21,594 bases of DNA from a virus, in the IMG/VR virus record IMGVR_UViG_3300025592_000083, positions 1 through 21,594 of that record; one strand, 5' to 3'. The position numbers and the translations under genes were made by a program. Below, in pieces: positions 6,750 through 14,200 of the stretch. Below the pieces are notes generated by a model. That model was not told where the DNA came from and searched no databases. It saw only the letters and a program-made list of their open reading frames with translations. Every line of letters begins with the position of its first letter. The stretch's first letter is position 1.

Positions 6750-9338
6750 ATGAGTTCATTAAATATAAGTTGGCAGGAGGTACCTGATTTAGATGTAAAG
6801 GAGTATATAGTTCAACATACTAGTAATAACGGAACTTGCTCTATAAGTCAACATACAGACCCTGTAAGCTGCATAAATGCTGGAGGAGACTGGAGTTCTC
6901 AATGGGATATTACAGGAACCGAGGTATTCAGGGGTCGAGCAACTAGTTTCAATTATATACCTGAGTCCTTAGTCTCAGGCACTCATTATTTCTTAGTAAA
7001 GGCTCTAGATGACTCAAATATGTATTCAGAGTTACCAGGGTATAAAACTATAGAAGTAGTAAGTGCTAACTGGTCTGATAGTCAGAAAGTATCCTATAAA
7101 TGTAATCAGGGTTTGCTAACTTTAAGCTGGAGTATCCCCGAGACCAAACAATTTAATATATTAGGTTACAAAGTATCTTATCAGCAAGGGGTTGAGGGTA
7201 TTTCGTATAATGTAGGTCAGGGTACTACAGAAGGTAAATATCTGGTAGATAGTACTATTACTTTTCCAGTAACTTGGGGGGTGGGGGAGACAGGTTCTTC
7301 CCAAAGTATAAGAACTTTTACAATCGAAGCAGTAGATACTATGGGAAATACTGCTTCAAATACACTAAGTATCTCTATAGAGGCATTAGCTCCACTAGCT
7401 CCTACAGTCACATCCCTTTTAGTAGGTGAAAATAGCATAGTCTCTTGGAATATTGAGAACGAACCTGAGTACTCGGGGGTAGGTTCTTCAGGTAGCGTAA
7501 GGGCTGGTATAGAGCATTATAAAGTAAGCTACAAAGATTGGGATAATATTCCCCCTTCTTTTGATAATAATAATACCTTAAATACTAAAGGTAATTCCTA
7601 TACCGAGAAGGTAACTTGGGGGCCTTCAATACTTAATAATAATGGTTCTATAGAATTAAATTCGGGGTCTTCTAAACCTAAACGAAGGTACTGGGTAATA
7701 CCGGAGGATGCATCTGGGGCGTATGGCTTAGATGCTTCAAATGCTGCTGTATATATAGATGTTACTATAGATAGACCTAATAGCCTGAATTACTTCACAC
7801 ATAGTGACTTTAGTACTCCCTCCTCTAATGGAGTGGTAGATATATTCTGGGAACTGCCCAGCATATCCTCTTTACCTCTTAAGTCTATAAAGATTTATTG
7901 GGAAGAGCCTATTTGGGATTCTAGTACTAGTAGTATAACGGTATTAAATGGAGGCATTTACAATTTAGTAGAACAGAAGTCTGTAGCAGGAGAAACTACT
8001 AAGTACTCCACTCCGGCAGACTGGGGCCCTACTCAAACAGACCACTCAAGTGCTACTAGGTCGTTTTGGTTCATATGTGTAGACACAGCTGGAAATATTT
8101 CAATACCTGCTCAGTATAGTAGTATACAAATAGATAACCCCCATCCTGTAGAGAATTTAGTCTCTCAAGTAATTGATAATAATGTTATTTTAAGTTGGCA
8201 GCAGCCAACTAGCTCATCTCTTCCAATATCTAGTTATGCAATTTATAGATGCCCCAGTTCTGGAACCTGTGATACTACAGACTATTTAAGTACTGCACAG
8301 TACATAGCAAACGTAGGTACTTCCAATACTTATACATTTTTCGAGACGTCTGCAGGAGAATATAAGTACTTTGTAACTGCATATGACTCAGCAGGGAATT
8401 ATTCAGAACCCCTATCTAAAAGCACTTATGTTAATGAACCTCGCGACTTCGAGTTATTAGACCAAGTAACTTCTAAGTTTACAAGCTCCTCGCTAAATTC
8501 TGCTTATTGTGATATAGGTTCTGGAAGCTATATAACCGAAGTTAGTTGTGAAAATGCGGGTGGAAATTGGGTAGAAGAGTCCCAAGCTTCCTGGAATAAT
8601 ATATTAGCCCTAGAAGATACAACAGCTTTAGTTCCTATACCCACAGAAACTTGGTTAGAGCACGGCACTAGACACGGTATTTTAAGTTCTAATACTATAC
8701 AGGATTTAATTAATAGTACTCATGAGTACTATTTAACCCCCACCACTAACGCAACCTACTGGCAGAAGTGGGATCTAGGGACCGAGGTGCCTCAATCTAC
8801 CACATCTTTGATAGAGAACATAAAGGATTATAGTGGTTCAGTAGGTGCAAGTGTATACCTTTATTACTTAAGTGAATCTCTAGGAGATACTCTTTATAAT
8901 ACTGAGAGTTTAAGTAGTACTACAGGATGGGTCGCAGTTAATGAAGGAGATACCTCGTTTCTAGTCTCTAATATAAGGTATTTAAAGGTAAAAATTGTAT
9001 ATACCTCAACTAACAATAGTTTTAGAGAAATTCTAGAACAAAGTATAGATTTAAAGCTCAGAACTATTAGAGATCAGTCTATGGCAAGCTCTAGCATTTC
9101 TTGGGGGGCTAGATCTAATGGCAAGGTTATATCTTTCAATAAAACATTTCAAGATATAAATAGTATATCAGTAACACCTCAGTTCTTATCTGGGGGAAAT
9201 AATAATGGTAATCAAAATACTGCAATTTATGATTTTGAAGATACTAGTAACCCAACATCTTTTACAGTATATCTATTAGATGCAGTTGATGGATCTTTTG
9301 CAGATGGATTTTTTACATGGCAAGCAACAGGAGTTTAA
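6750..9338 (+). CDS. Fibronectin-III repeat tail-tip protein, probable distal J extension
   Basis: 862 residues, 11 bases after the J-like stop, with AAGGAG at 6737-6742. About five FN3-like domains follow each other (roughly 1-104, 110-211, 215-340, 343-462, 465-562), recognisable by strand pairs such as LNISWQ...VKEYIVQ, LTLSWSIP...LGYKVSY and VILSWQQP...SSYAIYR. A C-terminal region (about 565-862) is beta-rich with no repeat pattern and may be the tip or an attachment domain. Two CxxAGGxW inserts occur (C30/C41 to W48; C587/C600 to W607). The first FN3 lacks its opening strand, which appears to lie at the end of the preceding gene. Lambda J also carries FN3 domains after its hub part, so the pair 4132-6738 and 6750-9338 probably equals one ancestral J. 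Receptor binding by this protein is inference. Confidence 0.8.
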   Translation: MSSLNISWQEVPDLDVKEYIVQHTSNNGTCSISQHTDPVSCINAGGDWSSQWDITGTEVFRGRATSFNYIPESLVSGTHYFLVKALDDSNMYSELPGYKTIEVVSANWSDSQKVSYKCNQGLLTLSWSIPETKQFNILGYKVSYQQGVEGISYNVGQGTTEGKYLVDSTITFPVTWGVGETGSSQSIRTFTIEAVDTMGNTASNTLSISIEALAPLAPTVTSLLVGENSIVSWNIENEPEYSGVGSSGSVRAGIEHYKVSYKDWDNIPPSFDNNNTLNTKGNSYTEKVTWGPSILNNNGSIELNSGSSKPKRRYWVIPEDASGAYGLDASNAAVYIDVTIDRPNSLNYFTHSDFSTPSSNGVVDIFWELPSISSLPLKSIKIYWEEPIWDSSTSSITVLNGGIYNLVEQKSVAGETTKYSTPADWGPTQTDHSSATRSFWFICVDTAGNISIPAQYSSIQIDNPHPVENLVSQVIDNNVILSWQQPTSSSLPISSYAIYRCPSSGTCDTTDYLSTAQYIANVGTSNTYTFFETSAGEYKYFVTAYDSAGNYSEPLSKSTYVNEPRDFELLDQVTSKFTSSSLNSAYCDIGSGSYITEVSCENAGGNWVEESQASWNNILALEDTTALVPIPTETWLEHGTRHGILSSNTIQDLINSTHEYYLTPTTNATYWQKWDLGTEVPQSTTSLIENIKDYSGSVGASVYLYYLSESLGDTLYNTESLSSTTGWVAVNEGDTSFLVSNIRYLKVKIVYTSTNNSFREILEQSIDLKLRTIRDQSMASSSISWGARSNGKVISFNKTFQDINSISVTPQFLSGGNNNGNQNTAIYDFEDTSNPTSFTVYLLDAVDGSFADGFFTWQATGV

Positions 9339-9344
9339 TTAAAA

Positions 9345-10352
9345 ATGGCGTACACAGATGCAAATTGGGATAGTAATTCCCACCCAAAAAACACTTCCAC
9401 GTATACTCAGGTACTACAACTACTTAGAGATAGGGATGAAAATATAGCCAGACAGTTCTGTGATATAAGTGATAGTGATAGCACTCTCGGAACTAACCAC
9501 ATTAATGGCACCATTAGGTGGGGAGGGACTAAGTGGTTGATTAAAAATACTAGTGGTACTTGGGAAGACTTAGTTAACCGATACTCTATAGATGTTAATA
9601 CAGTAGAGGGTTGTGCTCCAAGTGATTTATCCGGGTCCAATAGTTTAGCTAGAAATAATGGAAACGTACAGGCAAATCTTAATGCAGATCAATTAGATGG
9701 GCAGCATGGTGGTTATTACCGTAATGCAGCTAACTTAAATACTGGTACTATATCAGATAGCCGGCTCCCAGATACTATTTCTTCTAATATATCAGGAGTT
9801 GCTTCTAATGTTAAATGTACAGCTACTAATTCTACAAATGAAACGGTATACCCGATATTTGTTGATGAAGCTACGGGAGGGCAGGGGGTTGAGACAGACA
9901 CAGGATTTACCTATAATCCCAGTACTGGGACATTAAGTACGGGGGGAGCAGCTATAACTAATGACACCTCCGCAAGTTCTACAAGTACCGGGGCTTTAAC
10001 TGTCGTTGGGGGCATCTCAACACAAGAGAACATACATGTGGGGGGAACCTTAGTAGAGTCTTCAGCAAGGCACTTAAAAGAGAATATTAAGAAGTTACCT
10101 AAACAGTTGAGCAACATTTTAAAGCTAAACCCCGTATCCTATAATAAAAAAGCTACGGGATTAAAGGAATTAGGGCTAATAGCAGATGAAGTTCAGGAGA
10201 TATACCCAGACTTAGTTACTAAAAATGCGGAAGGTATTAATTATTCAAGACTTACAGTCCTACTAGTCTCTTCAATAAAGGAATTAAAAGAAATAATAGA
10301 CACACAAAATACTAAAATTAGTGATTTAGAAGCAAGGATATCTTACCCGTGA
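9345..10352 (+). CDS. Tail fibre protein with C-terminal S74 intramolecular chaperone domain
   Basis: 335 residues. The N-terminal third carries a region ending GTKWLIKNTSGTWEDLV. It is followed by the fibre motif LNADQLDGQHGGYY (about 112-125) and a Gly/Thr/Ser-rich shaft. Residues about 206-235 hold GALTVVGGISTQEN, shared with the 1407-residue fibre downstream. The last 100 residues are an S74 (endosialidase-type) chaperone domain: Ser240 and Lys245 in SARHLKENI keep the Ser/Lys spacing of the self-cleaving dyad, followed by LGLIADEVQEIYPDLV and a C-terminal coiled coil. Such domains assist trimerisation and then cut themselves off. An AGGAG at 9329-9333 within the end of the previous gene is the likely ribosome binding site. 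A fibre or distal tail role is well supported; the receptor is unknown. Confidence 0.85.
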   Translation: MAYTDANWDSNSHPKNTSTYTQVLQLLRDRDENIARQFCDISDSDSTLGTNHINGTIRWGGTKWLIKNTSGTWEDLVNRYSIDVNTVEGCAPSDLSGSNSLARNNGNVQANLNADQLDGQHGGYYRNAANLNTGTISDSRLPDTISSNISGVASNVKCTATNSTNETVYPIFVDEATGGQGVETDTGFTYNPSTGTLSTGGAAITNDTSASSTSTGALTVVGGISTQENIHVGGTLVESSARHLKENIKKLPKQLSNILKLNPVSYNKKATGLKELGLIADEVQEIYPDLVTKNAEGINYSRLTVLLVSSIKELKEIIDTQNTKISDLEARISYP

Positions 10353-10365
10353 GAAAATTTAACTC

Positions 10366-10394
10366 TTGACTTTTTTGTTATATTTTGTTATAAT
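10366..10394 (+). promoter_or_regulatory. Sigma-70-type promoter upstream of the 10508 gene
   Basis: TTGACT (10366-10371) and TATAAT (10389-10394) are separated by exactly 17 bases, close to the full consensus. Transcription would start near 10401, leaving an AT-rich leader of about 107 bases before the ATG at 10508. A second promoter of almost the same design lies at 20188-20216. No terminator hairpin is visible between the preceding stop and this promoter, so read-through from upstream is also likely. Confidence 0.75.
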
Positions 10395-10454
10395 TAGTAC
10401 ATAATTGGACAATAAAATATAACATGGGTACTTGTATTTAAGTAATATTTTTAA

Positions 10455-10487
10455 CTTATATAATTTGTACTAAAAATTGTATATAAG
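10455..10487 (+). other. Possible leader hairpin before the 10508 gene
   Basis: CTTATATA (10455-10462) can pair with TATATAAG (10480-10487), placing an eight-pair stem just upstream of the AGAGG site at 10496-10500. The sequence is very AT-rich, so chance pairing is plausible. The rest of the 155-base gap shows only the promoter and A/T runs. Confidence 0.3.
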
Positions 10488-10507
10488 ATTTTTACAGAGG
10501 ATATAAA

Positions 10508-10846
10508 ATGGCAGCAGGAATCCATAATATAGCAATAGAACAGGGGTCTACGTGGGAAATGTCACTAGGTGTAGACCAGCCTGAGGGTACCCCTAGTGAT
10601 TTAACAGGATATACCGTAGCTGGAAAACTAGCTAAGTCTTTCTATGATGATAGCCCTATTAGCTTTGCGGTTTACTATACAGATTTAGCTATTGGATCTT
10701 TTAAAGTGTCTTTAAGTTCTGATCAAACGGCTGAGTTAGATGGAGAGTACGTTTATGTTTATGATATAGAGTTAACGGCACCTTCTTCAGTAGTATCTAG
10801 GTTGATACAAGGACAAATTACTATTATTCAAGGTGTAACGTCATGA
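10508..10846 (+). CDS. Small beta-rich virion structural protein (fibre/baseplate adaptor-like)
   Basis: 112 residues with AGAGG seven bases before the ATG. The pattern begins IAIEQGSTWEMSL, continues DLTGYTVAGKL, and ends with a strand-rich stretch YVYVYDIEL...SRLIQGQITIIQG. I recognise this layout from small proteins encoded next to fibre genes in many phages (EQGATF... DLTGYT... YDLEL...RLLQGTVTVSPEVT), usually annotated as hypothetical or virion structural. It is probably a single Ig-like or adaptor-like beta domain; a BppU N-terminal-like fold is possible but unproven. It is the first gene after the promoter at 10366 and overlaps the next gene by four bases (ATGA). Confidence 0.75.
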   Translation: MAAGIHNIAIEQGSTWEMSLGVDQPEGTPSDLTGYTVAGKLAKSFYDDSPISFAVYYTDLAIGSFKVSLSSDQTAELDGEYVYVYDIELTAPSSVVSRLIQGQITIIQGVTS

Positions 10847-11256
10847 GTGATGTGGTAGTAACCGTAACAGAAGTTATAGCTAATAATGTAGTAGTAACTT
10901 CAGTTGAAGTTGTTAACGCTATAATAGTCTCAGAAGAGACTACTGTAGTAAATACTTCTAATCAACTAGTAGGTACTGCCTCTAATATACCTTGTGAGCC
11001 TATTGACACTTTATCAGCTACTAATGTACAAGAAGCTTTACATCAGCTAGCGGATAAACATTTTATTCAAATAGTTGAACCCTCTTCAGGGGATGTAAAC
11101 CTAAATGAAGGAGATGTATGGTATGACGTAGGAAATGGTAGATTAAAGGTTTATCAAAATACTCAATGGGAGGATTTAATATTATCAGCCCAGCTATCGG
11201 AAGGTGCAGATACCAACACCTACCCCGATATCGAACTAGACGGAGGTGTCTTTTAA
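10843..11256 (+). CDS. Small fibre-associated protein, paralogue of the next gene
   Basis: 137 residues; the ATG overlaps the preceding stop (ATGA). The first 45 residues are Val/Thr-rich and beta-like. Residues about 57-75 (TLSATNVQEALHQLADKHF) match a motif common in phage fibres that forms a short helical segment. A domain with EGDVWYDVGNGRLKVYQNTQWEDL follows, and the protein ends in ELDGGVF. The C-terminal 80 residues align along their whole length with the next gene product, showing a gene duplication. The codons for the final Gly-Gly form GGAGG, which is also the likely ribosome binding site of the next gene. A structural role at the fibre or tail tip is inferred from context. Confidence 0.75.
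   Translation: MSDVVVTVTEVIANNVVVTSVEVVNAIIVSEETTVVNTSNQLVGTASNIPCEPIDTLSATNVQEALHQLADKHFIQIVEPSSGDVNLNEGDVWYDVGNGRLKVYQNTQWEDLILSAQLSEGADTNTYPDIELDGGVF
11242..11246 (+). promoter_or_regulatory. Ribosome binding site embedded in a conserved C-terminal codon pair
   Basis: GGAGG encodes the Gly-Gly of the DGGVF ending and lies nine bases before the ATG at 11256. It supports that start over the in-frame upstream ATG at 11166, which is inside the preceding gene. Confidence 0.6.
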
Positions 11257-11552
11257 TGTCAGAAACAGTAGTCCATGCCTCGGTTGTAGGTTTTACACCC
11301 AAAGGTCACGTTAGTTCTTCAAATTTGCAAACAGCATTAGAGGAAATAATTGACCAGCACTTTGTTCAAGCCACGGCACCTGCCTCTGTAAGTACAGACT
11401 TAGAAGAGGGAGATATGTGGTACAACACTACAGACGATAAACTTATGGTTTATCGCAATACAATATGGGAAGAAGTTACTTTAAGTTCCCAATTAGCTGA
11501 AGGTACTGAGGATCAGTATACGGATGTTATCCTTAACGGAGGATATTTTTAA
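11256..11552 (+). CDS. Small fibre-associated protein, paralogue of the preceding gene
   Basis: 98 residues from the ATG at 11256, which overlaps the previous stop as TAATG. An in-frame ATG at 11166 would add 30 residues that look like out-of-frame translation of the neighbour, so it is rejected. The protein holds SSNLQTALEEIIDQHF, then EGDMWYNTTDDKLMVYRN, then the ending ILNGGYF, each matching the preceding gene product in the same order. It lacks that protein's Val/Thr-rich N-terminal extension. A GGAGGA inside the last codons (11538-11543) precedes the next ATG by 12 bases. Function is unknown; a small virion or fibre-linked protein is most likely. Confidence 0.75.
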   Translation: MSETVVHASVVGFTPKGHVSSSNLQTALEEIIDQHFVQATAPASVSTDLEEGDMWYNTTDDKLMVYRNTIWEEVTLSSQLAEGTEDQYTDVILNGGYF

Positions 11553-11555
11553 ATT

Positions 11556-13562
11556 ATGTCAAATACAATAAAAATTAAACGCAGTACAACCACGGCAGCT
11601 CCGGGTGCCTTAGCTGAAGGCGAATTAGCCTACTCAGAAAATTCTAATAATTTATTCATCGGAACTAGTGGTAACAACATCACTGTAATTGGTGGACAGG
11701 AAGGGATGGAAGATGCCGCAGCTAGCATTATTACTTCAGCCAGTCATTCTGGTTTAACGGCCTCTTATGATGATGCAGCCAGAACGCTTTCTCTAGATGT
11801 AAATGACCCTACAATCACTGTAAATGGTGACATGACAGGTTCTGTTACTCTTACAGACTTAGCCGATGGAACCTTAAGCCTATCAGCTAATATTAGTCCT
11901 ACAGTTACCTTGGGAGGGGATTTAGGAGGTAGTGCTACTTTTACAAATCTGGGAAATGCTAGCTTAGATGCTACTATTGCTACTGATGCTGTTCAAAAAG
12001 CTATGGTAAATACAGATGTTATCACAGGTCAGGATGCTTTAGCTGAGAATCCTGATGGGGATAATGACATGTTACTTATATACGACGCATCTGCTATGTC
12101 GTATAAGAAAGTCGCTGCTAAATATGTAGGGTCTAACCAGCTAAATGAACTAGATGACGTAGATACGTCTACGGCAACTGCAGGTAACTTACTAATTGCC
12201 GGTGGTACTGCCTGGGATTCCGTTGCTGTATCTGGTGATATCTCTATATCTAAACTAGGTGTTACAGATATTAGTGCTGATGTAGTTGCTGCTGCAGAGT
12301 TAGGTGTTACTGCTGGAACTGCTACTGCTAATAAGGCCCTTGTAGTTGATGCCAATAAGGATATTAACTTAGGTACTGGTGATATAACAGCTGCTCAGAT
12401 TACAGGCTCTCTACAGACTGCTGCGCAAGGGAATGTAACTTCATTAGGTACTCTAACAGGGCTTACGGTAGATGGAAACTCTACGGTTGCTGATGGGACT
12501 AATGACTTTGATGTTGCTTCCCATGATGGAACCAATGGTCTCAAGTTAGGGGGTACATTAGTTACTTCTAGTGCTTCAGATTTAAATAAACTTCAGGGTG
12601 TAACAAATGGTTCTGCAGCAGCTGGTAAAGCTGTAGTTGTTGATGCTAACAAAGATATCAGCTTCGGCGCAGGTAGCATTACTGCTACTGGATTTACTGG
12701 TTCTATTGAAACTGCTTCTCAGAATAATATTACCTCCGTAGGTATTTTAAACGGCTTAGCAGTTGCTGCAGGTCAGACAGTAAGTATGGGTAATAACCGT
12801 ATTACTAACGTTTCTAACCCTTCACAAGCACAAGATGCTGCTACTAAGTCTTACGTGGATGCAGTTAAAACTGGTCTAGATGTTAAAGACTCTGTTAGAG
12901 TTGCCTCCACTGCGGCTGCTACTTTAACTACTTCTTTTGCTAATGGCGAAAGTGTAGATGGTGTTGCTCTTGCTACAGGAGACCGAGTTCTTGTTAAAGA
13001 CCAGGTGGATGGATCTGAAAATGGTATTTATACTGTTAATGCTTCAGGCGCGCCAACTAGAGCAGTAGACTTTGCAGAGGCGGATGGAGGTGCGTTCACC
13101 TTTATCGAGGAAGGTGCTATTAACTCAGACTCGGGTTGGGTAATGTCTAATGATGGAGGAGTTACTGTTGGTACTACTAGCTTAGCATTCGTTCAGTTCT
13201 CTGGTGCTGGATCAATTACAGCCGGTACTGGTATGACAAAAACTGGTAATACTTTAGATGTAGTTGCAGGTACAGGTATCACTTCTAATGCTAATAGTGT
13301 TCAGATTGATACTACTTGGGCAGGTCAAGCTGCTATTAGTACTGTAGGCACTGTTACTTCAGGTACTTGGCAGGCTAACACTATAGGTGTAGGCTTTGGT
13401 GGTACTGGAATCGCTAGTTATAGCGCGGGTGACCTTACGTATGCTAGTGGTGCAACTGCTATATCTAAACTAGGCGCTGGAACGGCTGGACAGTTTCTCA
13501 TGATGAATTCTAGTGCTAATGCTCCAGAATGGACCAGTTCTATAGACGGCGGTACTTTCTAG
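11556..13562 (+). CDS. Large fibre-like structural protein, 668 residues
   Basis: The N-terminus (IKIKRSTTTAAPGALAEGE, then LAYSENSNNLFIG) resembles the beta-prism-like N-terminal attachment domain found in several phage fibres and in the Bordetella phage Mtd protein. The middle is repetitive: two imperfect blocks of about 46 residues, each with VVDANKDI, lie near bases 12325-12470 and 12620-12765. Around residues 413-435 comes NRITNVSNPSQAQDAATKSY, a widespread fibre motif, then a domain with GDRVLVKDQ and NGIYTV. The C-terminus has TSGTWQANTIGVGFGGTG and ends SIDGGTF, sharing the (D/N)GGxF ending with the two genes before it. It probably forms a trimeric side fibre or tip appendage; no enzymatic motif was seen. 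Receptor specificity cannot be read from sequence. Confidence 0.78.
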   Translation: MSNTIKIKRSTTTAAPGALAEGELAYSENSNNLFIGTSGNNITVIGGQEGMEDAAASIITSASHSGLTASYDDAARTLSLDVNDPTITVNGDMTGSVTLTDLADGTLSLSANISPTVTLGGDLGGSATFTNLGNASLDATIATDAVQKAMVNTDVITGQDALAENPDGDNDMLLIYDASAMSYKKVAAKYVGSNQLNELDDVDTSTATAGNLLIAGGTAWDSVAVSGDISISKLGVTDISADVVAAAELGVTAGTATANKALVVDANKDINLGTGDITAAQITGSLQTAAQGNVTSLGTLTGLTVDGNSTVADGTNDFDVASHDGTNGLKLGGTLVTSSASDLNKLQGVTNGSAAAGKAVVVDANKDISFGAGSITATGFTGSIETASQNNITSVGILNGLAVAAGQTVSMGNNRITNVSNPSQAQDAATKSYVDAVKTGLDVKDSVRVASTAAATLTTSFANGESVDGVALATGDRVLVKDQVDGSENGIYTVNASGAPTRAVDFAEADGGAFTFIEEGAINSDSGWVMSNDGGVTVGTTSLAFVQFSGAGSITAGTGMTKTGNTLDVVAGTGITSNANSVQIDTTWAGQAAISTVGTVTSGTWQANTIGVGFGGTGIASYSAGDLTYASGATAISKLGAGTAGQFLMMNSSANAPEWTSSIDGGTF

Positions 13563-13575
13563 GGAACCATAAAAG

Positions 13576-13621
13576 AAGGGGTCTTATATAAGATCCCCTT
13601 AATTCCTTGCTATATAGCAAG
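13576..13621 (+). other. Two adjacent hairpins between fibre genes
   Basis: AAGGGG and CCCCTT (13576-13600) close a stem whose centre is the self-complementary TCTTATATAAGA, with one bulged T. A perfect 16-base palindrome CTTGCTATATAGCAAG follows at 13606-13621. Neither is followed by a clear T run, so this is a weak terminator at best; RNA processing or partial attenuation is possible. The GGGAG at 13628-13632 then serves the next gene. Confidence 0.45.
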
Positions 13622-13638
13622 AATACAGGGAGACCCAT

Positions 13639-14190
13639 ATGGGAATAATCAAACCAAAGCGGACAACACAAGCGGGTAGGGTACCTAACCTAGGAAACCT
13701 AGACGCTGGTGAAATCGCTATTAATCTAGTAGACAAAAAACTCTACGTAAGGGATACCTCTAATAACGTACAGGAACTTACCACTAGAACTCTAGAATCT
13801 TTAGACAACCTGAGTATATCAGGACCTGTAGATAACCAAGTTCTTAAGTATAATAATACTACAGGGAAGTGGGTAAACTCTACAATTACCACACCTTGGA
13901 CAAGTGCATCAGGTTATATTTATCATAATGAAGCTGTTTCAATTGGTAAGAGTACCCACAATCCTAATTACGCCTTAGACGTAGAAGGAGCGGGAAGCTT
14001 CTCGGAAATGTATATTAATGGTTTCCAAGTTACTGGAACGCCTTCGCCTTTCTTAATGTCCGCAACTATTGTTAGTCAGGACTTTATTATCCCACCTTAT
14101 TATTTCGCCTCCTCTCCTACACCTATTCAGGTAGGAGAGGGAGCCACAGTCACAGTAAGCGACAATTCAAGCTTAGTTGTAACACCTTAG
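13639..14190 (+). CDS. Fibre-like structural protein, 183 residues
   Basis: GGGAG six bases upstream supports this ATG. The N-terminus (IIKPKRTTQAGRVPN, then LDAGEIAINLVDKKLYVRD) has the same attachment-domain pattern as the 668-residue protein. It is followed by VLKYNNTTGKWVNSTI, a common fibre motif, and a segment YALDVEGAGSFSEMYINGFQV seen in fibre shafts. The C-terminal stretch (PTPIQVGEGATVTVSDNSSLVV) is a strand-rich cap resembling endings of other phage fibre proteins. At 183 residues it is short for a fibre, so it may be a connector or a minor appendage. It sits between hairpins upstream and the giant fibre gene 10 bases downstream. Confidence 0.72.
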   Translation: MGIIKPKRTTQAGRVPNLGNLDAGEIAINLVDKKLYVRDTSNNVQELTTRTLESLDNLSISGPVDNQVLKYNNTTGKWVNSTITTPWTSASGYIYHNEAVSIGKSTHNPNYALDVEGAGSFSEMYINGFQVTGTPSPFLMSATIVSQDFIIPPYYFASSPTPIQVGEGATVTVSDNSSLVVTP

Positions 14191-14200
14191 AGGAGTTTTA

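Noticed and set aside
6714-6750. Programmed -1 frameshift joining the J-like gene to the FN3 protein
   Set aside because: The two frames overlap for only about 25 bases and no slippery heptamer is present, while a good AAGGAG site precedes the second ATG. Reinitiation is the simpler reading.
11166-11255. Earlier in-frame start for the 98-residue protein
   Set aside because: The extra 30 residues overlap the preceding gene and look like its out-of-frame translation; the ATG at 11256 has GGAGG nine bases upstream and a TAATG overlap.
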